A stretch of DNA of 64,000 nt from Aradus depressus (taxonomy: Eukaryota; Arthropoda; Insecta; Hemiptera; Aradidae): assembly GCA_963662175.1 (NCBI GenBank), contig OY759219.1:30298908-30362907 (forward strand), in the 5' to 3' direction. Position numbers and translations under genes: made by a program. Of this stretch, positions 41,074 through 50,590 are shown piece after piece. A model generated the notes under the pieces. It did not search any database, had not been told where the DNA came from, and worked only from the letters and a program-made list of their open reading frames with translations. Within the stretch, counting starts at the first letter, position 1, and each line of letters starts with the position of its first letter.

Positions 41074-41660
41074 AGACAAGAAATGAACAGACGTTATAAA
41101 CTTCTACTAAGACTATTATACAAAATATCCAAACTAACTTCGAAAACAAAACGACTTATATTCAACTCAATACTCAAACCTATGTGGACTTACGGACTTG
41201 AACACTGGGGTTCTGCCAAGGCTTCCAATCTCCAGCGCATCCAATCCTTCCAATGCAAAATCCTTCGTATACTAGCCAATGCTCCTTATTACGTCTCCAA
41301 CAAAACTCTTCATAGCTGACCTTAACGTACCTTTTGTCACCGAAGTTGCTAAATCCATGTATAAAAAATTATTTACTCTCTCAATTCCCACAATAATCCT
41401 TTAGTCGGTGCCCTCCATTCTGCCACACTTCCCCAACAACGGCTTAAGCGTCAATGGCCTAGAGACTCCTTAGCAGCAGCAGTGACAGTGATTAGTAACA
41501 AATGAGACTAACTTAGTGACTAACGAGTGTCCACCACTGGGTGATTTCTCCCCTCTTGACATTTTTACATTGTAATTATCTCTCTATTAGCGCATTTGCT
41601 TATTGTATTTATTTTTTATACAGTTGTAAATATCTATTTGTAATTAAAAAAAAAAAAATG
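41074..41660 (+). pseudogene. Jockey-like retrotransposon, RT C-terminus and poly(A)
   Basis: Second copy of the 16.9-kb family. The frame 41083-41319 begins MNRRYKLLLRLLYKISKL and has KPMWTYGLEHWGSAKASN, where TYGxxxWG is the conserved RT C-terminal motif. A frameshift after NKTLHS moves the rest (LTFLSPKLLN-like) out of frame. The 3' UTR is TGTAAATATCTATTTGTAAT followed by 13 A at 41646-41658. 5'-truncated just before the MNRR segment, at nearly the same point as the 16.9-kb copy. Confidence 0.88.
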
Positions 41661-42284
41661 TATTCATGGAGGATTGTAAAGAAAAGTTGAGAATTAATAT
41701 TCAAAAAAATATTTGGAATTATTGATATATGAATTTTTATTTATATACACGGCTAAAAAATTAAGAATCTATTACACTTCACTACAAGTTCTTACTAATT
41801 TTTTTTTGGCGAAATTTTTGGTATGGTTTGTTGTTCATTCTTCATGGAAACTAACATTCTCTTACTTTGCGTTTTACTTGATTGTTTTATTATTATTTAT
41901 TTTATATATTTTTATTGGGCAAGAAGAATTTTATTTCATTACTCGGAAGTCCATATTTAAAGGTAAATTTTGAAAAAACCTAGAAACACATCCCCGATTT
42001 TAGAGTCGATTTTGGAATGCTTAAGCCAGAAAGGGTAATGTTTCAATTAAGTTGTAGATTTCTCTTAGGATTTGACCTGTACACTGGAGGAGACAGAATT
42101 GACGACATATATGGTAACCACCCAGGTTTCTACAGACATTTTAGTGTTGTAAAGAGTTCTGCATGTGATGATGATGTTCGTAGTCCAGAGCTGTATTCGT
42201 TGTCGATAGACGTGACCTGGCAGTCACGAGGAATCAAATAGTATGATAACCTTTAACACATGCAAGTACCGAATCCGGTACTTT
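41661..42284. other. Unassigned, with an unrecognised plus-strand frame
   Basis: A 74-codon frame 42017-42241 (DLYTGGDRIDDIYGNHPGFY inside) has a more even base composition than its surroundings and might be an old exon or pseudogene; I do not recognise it. The frame 41713-41973 is AT-driven and hydrophobic and not supported. Confidence 0.35.
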
Positions 42285-42800
42285 TTTTTTATTTCCCCAG
42301 GTATGAAGTAGAAAGTTATGTAATTGGTTGGAAATTTGAATTTGAGTTTTCACAGGAATGATATCAAAAATATGTTTCTATTTTTGTGAACACGATAACT
42401 CCCTAATGAATGTATCAAAACGAAGCTTTTTTTGTGTGTAGAACCCCATAGGGACGGCACATATCATTTTTCAGTGGAATTGGCCAATAAGAAAAGGGGA
42501 ATTAGAGAGAGACATAACAAGACATAACATAAAAACGCTAATAACTGCCGTTATATTGAATGTATCGACATGAAATTTCATATTTAAAGTCAATACCCAG
42601 TTTCTGTGACATTGGCCTAATAACTACCGATGTAACGAATTTATCGATACATAAATTAGTATGAGGATTTACAAGCCACTATGTAAGCCAACAATTGATT
42701 ATTAGCGCAAACGCTCCACTCGTTTTTGAGGTGGAGCGAAAATTTAATTGGTTAATTCGTTTCGGAGAAGTACATCGCAGGTGATTCACCGACGAAATTT
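42285..42800 (+). repeat. Family B, near-complete copy
   Basis: Head TATTTCCCCAGGTATGAAG, AACACGATAACTCCC, two modules (ATGTATCAAAACGAAGC; TTGAATGTATCGACATGAAA), GAGGTGGAGCGAAAATTTAA and tail TCGGAGAAGTACATCGC with hairpin GGTGATTCACCGACG. About 515 bp from end to end. Confidence 0.75.
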
Positions 42801-42829
42801 ATTTATATTACATTAAGTTTCCTCTCTCT

Positions 42830-43076
42830 CTCCAAACCCTGCCTCGTATCTATAAAAAAAAAAAAAATCATTCCATCTGCCACTGTAAGGTCGGTTTGGC
42901 GGAGGACAATGCCCTGGATGCATGTGGCGGGTCGGTCACCCATCGGTGAATTCACGCTGGTTGCTCGGGGTTCGGTGAGGAAGTCTCGAGGCCATCTTTT
43001 AAGATAGTTTCGAACCCGCAATTTTGAGTTCAGTACACAAGCATGCATTCCACTGAGCTACCGGCGCCCTCTGAGG
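42830..43076 (-). mobile_element. Chimeric SINE: SINE-1 head on a different body
   Basis: On the minus strand the head GAGGGCGCCGGTAGCTCAGT and TTGCGGGTTCGAAACTATC matches SINE-1. After it the sequence is unrelated to the SINE-1 body (GATGGCCTCGAGACTTCCTC, GTGACCGACCCGCCACATGC, TCCGCCAAACCGACC) and it ends with a T-rich stretch at 42848-42862 on the sense strand. The same promoter head on a second body suggests template switching or a distinct SINE subfamily. Confidence 0.7.
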
Positions 43077-43140
43077 TTGTAGTAAGTAACAAGAGGAATA
43101 CAAAAAAATTGGTCACAATTGCAAATATATAAAAAATATA

Positions 43141-43397
43141 TCGTCGGCTGACAAGCAAAAGTGACTAACTCCAATTTTACGGATTTTTTGTTTTTTGTTG
43201 CAAAATCATCTAATAGTAATATAGAACACATTAAAATAAGTAGAACATGCAAGTTATGCCCAAAAAATATTTAAAAATAGCAAAATAATGATCTCTAAAT
43301 TTTGCCAGCAGAAACCTTCTTATATATTCTGGGTGGCAAAAGTGCTGCATAAAACGTTGTGCTTGGCACTTCGTCACTTTTGCTTGTCAGCCGACGA
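43141..43397. mobile_element. TA-flanked MITE (257 bp)
   Basis: Perfect terminal inverted repeats TCGTCGGCTGACAAGCAAAA then GTGAC at the left and their reverse complement at the right (43373-43397), flanked by TA on both sides. The inside is AT-rich with no coding capacity. TA duplication suggests mobilisation by a Tc1/mariner-type transposase, which is inference. Confidence 0.9.
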
Positions 43398-43529
43398 TAT
43401 GTAGTAATAAATAAAGAATAAAAATAAGATGATAAAATATATAAATAAAATTAAATAATACTCGTATTTACCTTGTGGTCAGAGGTGGAACATTTCAAAA
43501 ACGTAATTAATTTTTTTTTTAATTTTATA

Positions 43530-43912
43530 GAATATGCCAATGCTCTTTATTTCGTCTCCAAACTCTTCACACTGACCTTAACGTACGTTTTGTCACCGAA
43601 GTTGCTAAATCAAATATAAAAAATTATTTTGCTCTCTTCGTTCCCCCAATAATCCTCTAGTCTGTGCCCTCCATTCTGCCACACTTCCCCAACGACGACT
43701 TAAGCGTCAATGGCCTAGAGACCGTCTTAGCAGCAGCAGTGACAGTAATTAGTTACAAATGAGAGTAACACAATGACTAGGCAGTGTCACCACTGGGTGA
43801 TTCCTCTTGAGATTTTGACATTGCGTTTTATCTCTCTTTTAGCACATTTGCTTGTTGTATTTATTTTTTATACAATTGTAAATATCTATTTGTGAAAAAA
43901 AAAAAAAAAAAA
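43530..43912 (+). pseudogene. Jockey-family 3' end with poly(A)
   Basis: Starts inside the ANAPYYV segment (AATATGCCAATGCTCTTTATTTC), continues through the frame-broken C terminus and the CACCACTGGGTGATTCC 3' UTR block to an 18-nt A run at 43895-43912. It is the shortest of the three large copies. Confidence 0.82.
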
Positions 43913-44274
43913 TGAATATTCTTACAAGTCGATTCCAAATCCAATTTCCCAAGAAATAATAATTATTAATTTATAATTTCTAGTGATTGATGATTAAAAA
44001 CAGGGTGGTCACCATATAGCCCACAGCTGATAACATTCGTAAAAAAAAAATGTTATCACGTAGGTAATAAATTCGAATTGCCCATTAATCAAAACTTAAA
44101 TTGAACATGGTCCCCAATTAATCTGTAACCAGAGACGTGGAATTCAGTCAGACAATTAGAAGCTATAAAATAAATCATGATACTTTTTAGATTTTAATGA
44201 TATAGACACGTAAACCCTTTATTATACTGAATGAGCTGTGTGTCTAGCTCACATGTATAGTGTCTAGCTCATTT
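43913..44274. other. Unassigned stretch
   Basis: AT-rich. TGTCTAGCTCA is tandemly duplicated at 44242-44272. No gene seen. Confidence 0.4.
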
Positions 44275-44520
44275 TTACGTCCATAGCTTAACGAAGTACA
44301 CGATAACTTCAGTTGTAATGAATGTATCGACACAAAATTTCATATGTGAACTCAGAACTCTATGAGAACGACACTTATTAATTTTCAGCGGAATCGACAG
44401 AAGAGCAGGGGGTCTAGAGGTGTGGGGGGGGGGGGGGGGGGGGGGGGTCTCAACTCAAATAACTGCCAATTTAATGAATCTATCGACATGAAATTTCATA
44501 TTTAAAGTCAAAACTGGGGG
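44275..44520 (+). repeat. Family B modules with G-tract
   Basis: GTACACGATAACTTCAG, ATGTATCGACACAAAATTTC, 24 G at 44424-44447, TTTAATGAATCTATCGACATG. The copy resumes at 44905 after an inserted retroelement end. Confidence 0.7.
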
Positions 44521-44530
44521 GGTTCAGGAG

Positions 44531-44900
44531 TGGATTCCTAGAGACAGAAGAAGAGGAATAGGAAGACCTGGACTGCGGTGGAGGGACGAGATAGTGGAGA
44601 GAATAGGGGATGGATGGTGCACAGTGGCCAGCAACAGAGAAACATGGAACAAATGTGTAACAGTATTATTTAAGAAATAACTTTCATTTTTACTTTTTAC
44701 TTTTGTTTTTATTTTATCATGTTTTATTTTTAATCAAGAAGTAACAGTTTTACTTAAGAAATAATTTAATTTAGGAACAATCGTTAAATTCTTTTCTGAT
44801 TTCTTCTGTTGAAAGAGCAGTAGACTCAAAACCTCCAAAAGGAGATGCTTTTGTTCTAAATGAATGTCAATAAAGCTATTTTATTTTTTATTTTTTATTA
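44531..44900 (+). pseudogene. RTE-like non-LTR retrotransposon 3' end
   Basis: Frame 44531-44680 ends at a stop and reads WIPRDRRRGIGRPGLRWRDE, then WCTVASNRETWNKC. GRPxxRWxDE followed by W...A.(D/N)RxxW is the C-terminal signature of RTE/Craft-type ORF2 proteins, which lies after the RT. The 3' UTR (44681-44900) has CAATAAAG as a possible poly(A) signal and ends in ATTTT repeats. It is inserted into a family B copy and truncated at its 5' end. Confidence 0.78.
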
Positions 44901-44904
44901 ACAT

Positions 44905-45570
44905 GAAATTTAATATTTACAGTCAAAACCCAATGAGGACATTATCTGTCAAACTTCCGCAATATCGGGCAAAGAGTAGGGGGGGGGGGGGGGGGGGGGG
45001 GGGTTCAGGAGATGAGGTTCACATTAAAAAGCCCTAATCACTGCCGATGTAATGAATATATCGACATAAATTTAGTATGAGGATTTAGGAGCTCCTATGT
45101 AAGTCGACTGTTGAATATTAGCGCAAACGGTCGACTGGTTTTGGATAGGAGGTGAAAAGTTAATTAATTCATATGTGATAGTAAGATGTTGTGGGACGAG
45201 ATTTCTAATAGAAATAAAAGACGTTGTGTTCCCACTGTTTTATTTTATACCAGAACCGGTTTTCGACGCAACAGCGTCATCATCAGTGGTTCATCCCACC
45301 CACACAGCACAGCGGTTGGAAGAGAACTGCCCTGTGGGATGAACCACTGATGATGACGCTGTTGCGTCGAAAACCGGTTCTGGTATAAAATAAAACAGTG
45401 GGAAGACAACGTCTTTTATTTCTATTAGTTAATTAATTCGTTCTGGGGAAGTACTTTGCCTGTGATTCAACTACTTTTTTTTTTTTTTTAAATCAGGCGG
45501 TCGGAAAAAAATGAAATTCGAAAACTCAACAACAAATTTCTCACCGATTACATAATTTCTGTAGCTGGGG
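44905..45570 (+). repeat. Family B copy, interrupted
   Basis: AACATGAAATTTAATATTTACAG, 25 G at 44979-45003, ATGTAATGAATATATCGACAT, then tail at 45427-45470 after the hammerhead element. From 45480 a minus-strand head follows (GGCGGTCGGAAAAAAATG ... TAGCTGGGGAAGTAA). Confidence 0.7.
45171..45426 (+). mobile_element. Hammerhead-like inverted-pair element, family D (256 bp)
   Basis: Exact 13-bp duplications AGTTAATTAATTC at 45158-45170 and 45427-45439. Inverted arms 45205-45300 and 45333-45426 around a ~32-nt loop. Both arms carry the motif (minus 45290-45249; plus 45343-45384): ACCA, CTGATGA, extra T, GACGC-TGTT-GCGTC, GAAA, ACCGGTTC, TGGT. Stem I ACCA/TGGT and stem III AACCGGTT are perfect and the nucleotide before stem I is C, as in active hammerheads. 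The ~34-nt left end (GTGATAGTAAGATGTTGTGG) resembles the left ends at 10132 and 30041. No coding capacity. Confidence 0.92.
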
Positions 45571-46230
45571 AAGTAAGAATGTTTGATACTGCCCCCCCGG
45601 AGAACGGTTTTGCCTAAGCCACCAGTGTGCGGTAGATATGTGTCGCTCCCTATCTGGTACTCAGGTCCACTGTCCCTTCATTAAGCCCTCAGCCTGGACA
45701 CACTCAACCTCCCTTTGAAGTGATGTCACTCTAATTACTTAATATCTCATTACATTAATTTATACTGCAATTATCCTCCGTTATTAATTAATTTTAATCA
45801 ATACTCATTGTTTCGAAGGGAGGTGACAAAATTCATATAATGTTTTCACTTCATCATCTGGTTGTAATTATTTCAACTAAATTTGTGATAAATCAGGAGA
45901 CACAGTGTCTCTGGCCAAGTCCAAAAAAAATGTCGAAAGACACTGCTGTGTTACTTTTCTCGTGACACCAAATGTCACTTTTTGCATCGGAAAAAGTATA
46001 TTATTCATTAACAAAATGATTTTTTTTCCGAAATAGCCGTCTGGAAAACTCCGAGCTGAACAAAAAAAAAAAAAAAGTAGCCAAAAAGAATCATTTTTGA
46101 CCAAGTTTCGAAGGGTCAAAATTGGCAAAAAATAACTTTTTTACTTTTGCCTTTTTCAGGATGACGGGTCATGTATGGTGTCAAAATGTATCATGTGATC
46201 TATATATGCAAAGATAAAGATAAATATATG
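45571..46230. other. Unassigned stretch
   Basis: 45590-45790 is of mixed composition without recognised motifs. A minus-strand 83-codon frame (46128-45877) has no recognised domain. No gene supported. Confidence 0.4.
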
Positions 46231-46244
46231 TATATAATAAAAAA

Positions 46245-46572
46245 GAGGGCGCCGGTAGCTCAGTGGTATGCATGGTTGACTTCCGAGCTCAAGGTAGTGG
46301 GTTCGTAACCCGACCGAGGCCCTTGGTTTATTTTATCTGGGAGGTAAAATAAACTTAAGCACGCCGTCCTTCGGATGGGACGTTAAGCGATGGTCCCGAG
46401 CCTATACGATGTCAGGTACTCGTTAAAGATCCCTAATCTAGATGAATAAAAATTTAGGGTAGGCAAAATTTAGGACTCCCACAGTAGAGTCGGGCTCATG
46501 TCCACCAGAGTGACGAAAGTGCGCGACCTCGTAGTTAAAGCCCGGGCGTGAGTCATAAAACCAAACCTAACC
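46245..46572 (+). mobile_element. SINE-1, full-length copy with target-site duplication
   Basis: 328 bp with head GCGCCGGTAGCTCAGTGGT, B box GGGTTCGTAACCCGACC (one change from GGTTCGAAACC), body close to consensus with a deletion after GTGACGAAAG, and tail CATAAAACCAAACCTAACC. Exact 12-bp duplications TATAATAAAAAA lie at 46233-46244 and 46573-46584. Confidence 0.95.
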
Positions 46573-46584
46573 TATAATAAAAAA

Positions 46585-46930
46585 TAACCCAATATTGTAA
46601 CGATAACGAAAAAAAGACAGCAACGATAAAATACATTCAGGAAATTGATAATATAAAGAAAAAAGTGAAAAAAGTGTGTGTTTGTTATTACGTGTTCAAA
46701 CCTGTCCCAGTTTACTAACTGCTAATTAATTGTTTAATATATATTATTATATCATATACATAATATGTATATGATATAATAATATATCATATATTATATG
46801 AAGCGCATTCTGAGCGAGCGGAGCAATATTTATAATATTGCAATATAAATACAATGTTTATCTTTACGTATACAGTATATACCGTACTTGGCCGTGCTTT
46901 TCAGTTTTACTGATTTTTTTTCTCTTATTT
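46585..46930. other. AT-rich with a perfect AT palindrome
   Basis: 46741-46785 is a palindrome (ATATTATTATATCATATACA, 5-nt loop, then its complement) that could extrude as a cruciform. No gene seen. Confidence 0.7.
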
Positions 46931-47119
46931 TGTTACTTCCGCTGTAATAAATGTATCGACACAAAATTTCAAATGTAAATGGAAAACCCCACAAAGATGA
47001 AACCTATTAATTTTCAGCGGAATCGTCCGAAAGGAAGGGGATCAATATAAAAACAAATAACTGCAGATGTTATTAATGTATCAACACGAATTTATTATGA
47101 GAATTCAGAAGTCCTTATG
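46931..47119 (+). repeat. Family B modules
   Basis: CGCTGTAATAAATGTATCGAC, GCGGAATCGTCCGAAAGG, TATTAATGTATCAACACG; it continues past the SINE-1 at 47130 (CAAGTTGTGATTTTCAGC). Confidence 0.68.
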
Positions 47120-47129
47120 TCTTTCAAGT

Positions 47130-47475
47130 AGTTAGGTTAGGTTTTATGACTCATGCCCGGGCTTTAACTACGAGGTCATATCGCCTACTACCAGAACGCT
47201 CTTTCGTCACTCTGGTGGACATGAGCCCGACTCTACTGTGGGAGTCCTAAATTTTGCCTACCCTAAATTTTTATTCATCTAGGGTAGGGGTCTTTAACGA
47301 GTACCTGACATCGTACAGGCTCGGGACCATCGCTTAACGTCCCATCCGAAGGACAGCGTGCTTAAGTTTATTTTACCTCCCAGATAAAATAAACTAAGGG
47401 CCTCGGTCGGGCTACGAACCCACGACCTTGAGCTCAGAAGTCAAACACGCATACCACTGAGCTACCGGCGCCCTC
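47130..47475 (-). mobile_element. SINE-1, full-length copy, telomere-like tail
   Basis: A complete minus-strand copy. Plus strand begins AGTTAGGTTAGGTTTTATG and ends CCACTGAGCTACCGGCGCCCTC, with B box complement GGGCTACGAACCCACG. Flanked by TCTTTCAAGT (47120-47129) and TCTATCAAGT (47476-47485), a 10-bp duplication with one mismatch. Confidence 0.93.
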
Positions 47476-47510
47476 TCTATCAAGTTGTGATTTTCAGCTT
47501 AAACGGTCGA

Positions 47511-47972
47511 TAGTATAAAGTCAACGATTTTGAGCGAGGAATTGAAATGATCGAATTCATATATATTTAAATAAATGTAATATGACTTGTTTTGTACATG
47601 TACATTTATGTAAAAGCTGATTGTTGATTTAGGAATCAGACGCACGGGAAATTTGAAACTCCTATTGGTAACTTGCAAGCAATCCATTTTTAATAAAAAC
47701 AATTTTTTTTAGTTTATTTAATTTTTATCTTGGTTTTTTGCTCTAGTCAGGGGGGGCAGAGCAAAAAACCAAGATAAAAATTAAATAAACTAAAAAAAAT
47801 TGTTTTTATTAAAAATGGATTGCTTGCAAGTTACCAATAGGAGTTTCAAATTTTCCGTTCTAAATCAACGATCAGCTGTTACATGTACAAAACAAGTCAT
47901 ATTACATTTATTTAAATATATATGAATTCGATCATTTCAATTCCTCGCTCAATATCGTTGACTTTATTTTAC
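47511..47972. repeat. Near-perfect palindrome (215-234-bp arms, 13-nt loop)
   Basis: Left arm 47511-47744 and right arm 47758-47972 are reverse complements with few changes and a short insertion in the left arm near 47605 and 47640. Loop CTAGTCAGGGGGG. Outer ends AAAGTCAACGAT...ATCGTTGACTTT. The right end touches the TTAA site of the adjacent MITE, and TTAA also occurs at 47499. Coding capacity is absent. Such a structure may be a foldback element or a duplicated MITE half. Confidence 0.88.
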
Positions 47973-47978
47973 TCTTAA

Positions 47979-48130
47979 AGCTGATTTTATATGCGCAGTA
48001 AAAATGCAAAGCGCAGCAACAGCAAATGCACGCTATTGGATGTGAGTCATCTAATTCTAAAATCACAGAAACCACAGCGTGCATTTGCTGCTGCTGCGCT
48101 TTGCATTTTTGCTGCTCATGTAAAGTCAAC
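47979..48130. mobile_element. TTAA-flanked palindromic MITE (152 bp)
   Basis: TTAA flanks both ends (47975-47978 and 48131-48134). Inverted ends AGCTGATTTTATATGCGCAG and GTTGACTTTACATGAGCAG, then an inner near-perfect inverted repeat (AAATGCAAAGCGCAGCA ... TGCTGCGCTTTGCATTT) with a ~42-nt loop. TTAA target choice is typical of piggyBac-type elements; the assignment is inference. Confidence 0.85.
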
Positions 48131-48134
48131 TTAA

Positions 48135-49000
48135 GTATTTCAGTCAGTGGTTACCTCAGGGGGAGTTTCTAGAGGTCCGAGTTTCCCAAATTAATAACAA
48201 AAAGTCTGCAACGCTAACCACGGAAACTGCGGGCTGTGCCCCCGGGAGTCTATACCTCCCACCCTCGTAGCCTAACTTTGCCTCCCCCCTGCTCAAAATT
48301 CTGTCTGTACTATTCATTTTTTGTGGGCGACCTTTAAAAAAACCTGTGAGGAAGGCAGAAGGCTTTACATAGTAGTAAATAAATGAAAATAAATCATAAA
48401 ATAAAATAGATGAAACAAATAAAATAATAACATTTATAAAAAACTCGATGAGGACAGCAGCAACAGTTGAGAGTGGGGAGGCCACCGTTTGATGAGCTCT
48501 TGGACAAAAGGAACTTTGAGGTCGTAGTGGTCTTGAATCGGAAGGAGCAATTCGGAAAACCGTGTCTTTGCGTCATAGATGCGAGACAGAAGAAGAAACG
48601 ACGTCATGGAGGAAAGCTCTTTTACTCTCATTTCCGATTGTTCCCTCTGTCGACAACTCTCTCTTAGTAAGTTAGAGGTCAGTAACAGTTTTCCTTTGAT
48701 GTTTTCCAGAAAACCCTCTGCTCCAGAGGAGAGTGAAACGAACATTTAATTGGAAGACCTTTACCCCACTTTTCATTAGAACACTTCTCCGGGGGTGTTA
48801 TAGCTCAGTCAAGCGGTTCACGAGAGACCCCAAGAGACCACAAAGACATCACTCACATACAGCTTTCCAATGATCTATCTTTACAGTGTCATTTCTTTTT
48901 ACAGTGTTCATATTATTCCGGTCAGTGAAGTTATGGTAATACTAGGTGTAGTGCCCAGCGTTACCTAGAAATCATTACTTAAAGACTCTTATGCTAGTTA
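48135..49000 (-). other. Unassigned region with a 103-codon minus-strand frame
   Basis: The frame 48745-48434 starts MFVSLSSGAEGFLENIKG, contains SRIYDAKTRFSELLLPIQDH and ends in a serine/leucine run. Base composition and codon spread are more balanced than in the repeats, so a genuine exon or a pseudogene is possible. I do not recognise the protein. No domain, signal peptide or clear splice context is visible, and overlapping frames on both strands lower the confidence. Confidence 0.35.
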
Positions 49001-49002
49001 GA

Positions 49003-49328
49003 GGGTTAGGGTTTATGACTCATGCCCGGGCTTTAACTACGAGGTCATATCGCGCACTTTCGTCACTCTGGTGGACATGAGCCCGACTTTACTGTGGGAG
49101 TCCTAAATTTTGCCTACCCTAAATTTTTTATTCACCTAGGGTAGGGGTCTTTAACGAGTACTTGACATCGTACTGGCTCGGGACCATCGCTTAACGTCCC
49201 ATCCGAAGGACGGCGTGCTTAAGTTTATTTTACCTCCCAGATAAAATAAACTAAGGGCCTCGGTCGGGTTACGAACCCACGTTCTTGAGCTCAGAAGTAA
49301 AGCATTCATACCACTGAGCTACCGGCGC
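49003..49328 (-). repeat. SINE-1 copy, nearly complete
   Basis: Plus strand begins GGGTTAGGGTTTATGACTC and ends ACCACTGAGCTACCGGCGC; B box complement GGGTTACGAACCCACG. A deletion removes CTACTACCAGAGCG near 49052. Confidence 0.9.
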
Positions 49329-49412
49329 TAGTTAGATAAACACAGAGCACACTGGTAGAAGCGATATGACCTCGTAGTTAAAGCCTAGGCATTCGTCGTA
49401 ATAACTAACATG
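49329..49412 (+). repeat. SINE-1 3' scrap, opposite orientation
   Basis: ACTGGTAGAAGCGATATGACC, AAAGCCTAGGCATTCGTCG, TAATAACTAAC. It adjoins the minus-strand copy at its head. Confidence 0.72.
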
Positions 49413-49609
49413 CTATAACGCTGAGGGTAACTGACGGTTGGAAATTTAATAAGGAACATTTTTGGTAATAACCAATTTTTCGCTACGACTAACCATTTTG
49501 AAATGAAATGAAAAATAATCTTTATTCTGGGACATACACATATGGAAAATGGCAACAACGTTTGTCACGATGCTCACGTACGCATACTTCCTGAACGTCC
49601 GGGTACGGA

Positions 49610-49980
49610 TCCGACTCTACATGGGTACAGGCTGATCATTTGATGTCCCAAATGTTGTGAGATCGTGGTGACTTTAACTCGAAGCTCTTTTTTGAAAGAG
49701 AAAGCTCGAACTGTTCGTGCTGTGACATCAAGACTGCAGAACATGTAGTCCTCGAATGTCCGCAGTACGCGCAAGCTAGAGTGGAGTTGATTCACGGGAC
49801 TGGATCTACAGCAGCCGATTCGTCCGCAGAAACAGGCATTGGTAAGGCTGACGACGACCCGATCGGCGCAGATATTCCCTCCGACGGACGTGAAAAAAAC
49901 TCCGGATGTCGAGCATGCCCAAGCAACGCTAATTTTATTTTGTCATTTTCATTACAAATAAATCTTTATACTTATTAATA
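49610..49980 (+). pseudogene. Non-LTR retrotransposon C-terminal knuckle
   Basis: One frame (single internal TGA) reads DRGDFNSKLFFERESSNCSC, then CDIKTAEHVVLECPQYAQAR. The C...H-x4-C arrangement (AEHVVLEC) is the ORF2 C-terminal knuckle of R1/I/Jockey-group elements. It runs on to CRACPSNAN and stops, with ATTACAAATAAATC as a possible poly(A) signal. More GC-rich than neighbours. The left part (49500-49610) ends ATTTCATTTC on the minus strand, like another element end at 58265. Confidence 0.65.
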
Positions 49981-50590
49981 ATTCAAGAAATAATAACAAG
50001 GATAGGCAACGAGACTAGGAGTGCGCACCCCTGTTACCGTAAATCAAAAAAGAAATTGTTCGAGTCTCAAACAAATGTTGCCCCTGGTGAATAAATATTA
50101 AAAGGCGAAGAAGACAGGAGTCATAAAATGATGATTTATGGCGTGGACTAAAGACGCTCTGGCGATCGTAATAAACATGAAACACGAGCTCGTATACATT
50201 GCAACTCGTATACAGAGAACGATTCCTTTACACTCCTTGTAAATCGTAGCGTGTTCATTTTATATTAAACATAATGTACGTTTTTAATAGCTTGGATCAT
50301 TTTGTCACTTAAAGTTGCGAAGTTTGCACAGTATAAGAAAGTGATCATTTTTCATTGCAATAAATTACTTAGTATGGTGGGCGTGAAAAGGTATTTTTAT
50401 TGTGTTCAAGACAGTGCGTAAATAGTTTATTTATGGGTTTGATTCGGGTTATAAATCTTTAGTTTTTATTTAGCAGAAGTCTTGTTGCAAAGGTCATTTT
50501 ATTTCCCAGCTGTTTCAAGAAGGGAAGTTATGATATGGGACAGAAATTTGATGTCTTCAACAGAATTGTCTTCCCACTCGATTGTGAGGA
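49981..50590. other. Unassigned stretch
   Basis: A family B head scrap (TTTCCCAGCTGTTTC, GAAGGGAAGTTATGATATGG) lies at 50502-50550. The rest has no recognised feature. Confidence 0.45.
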
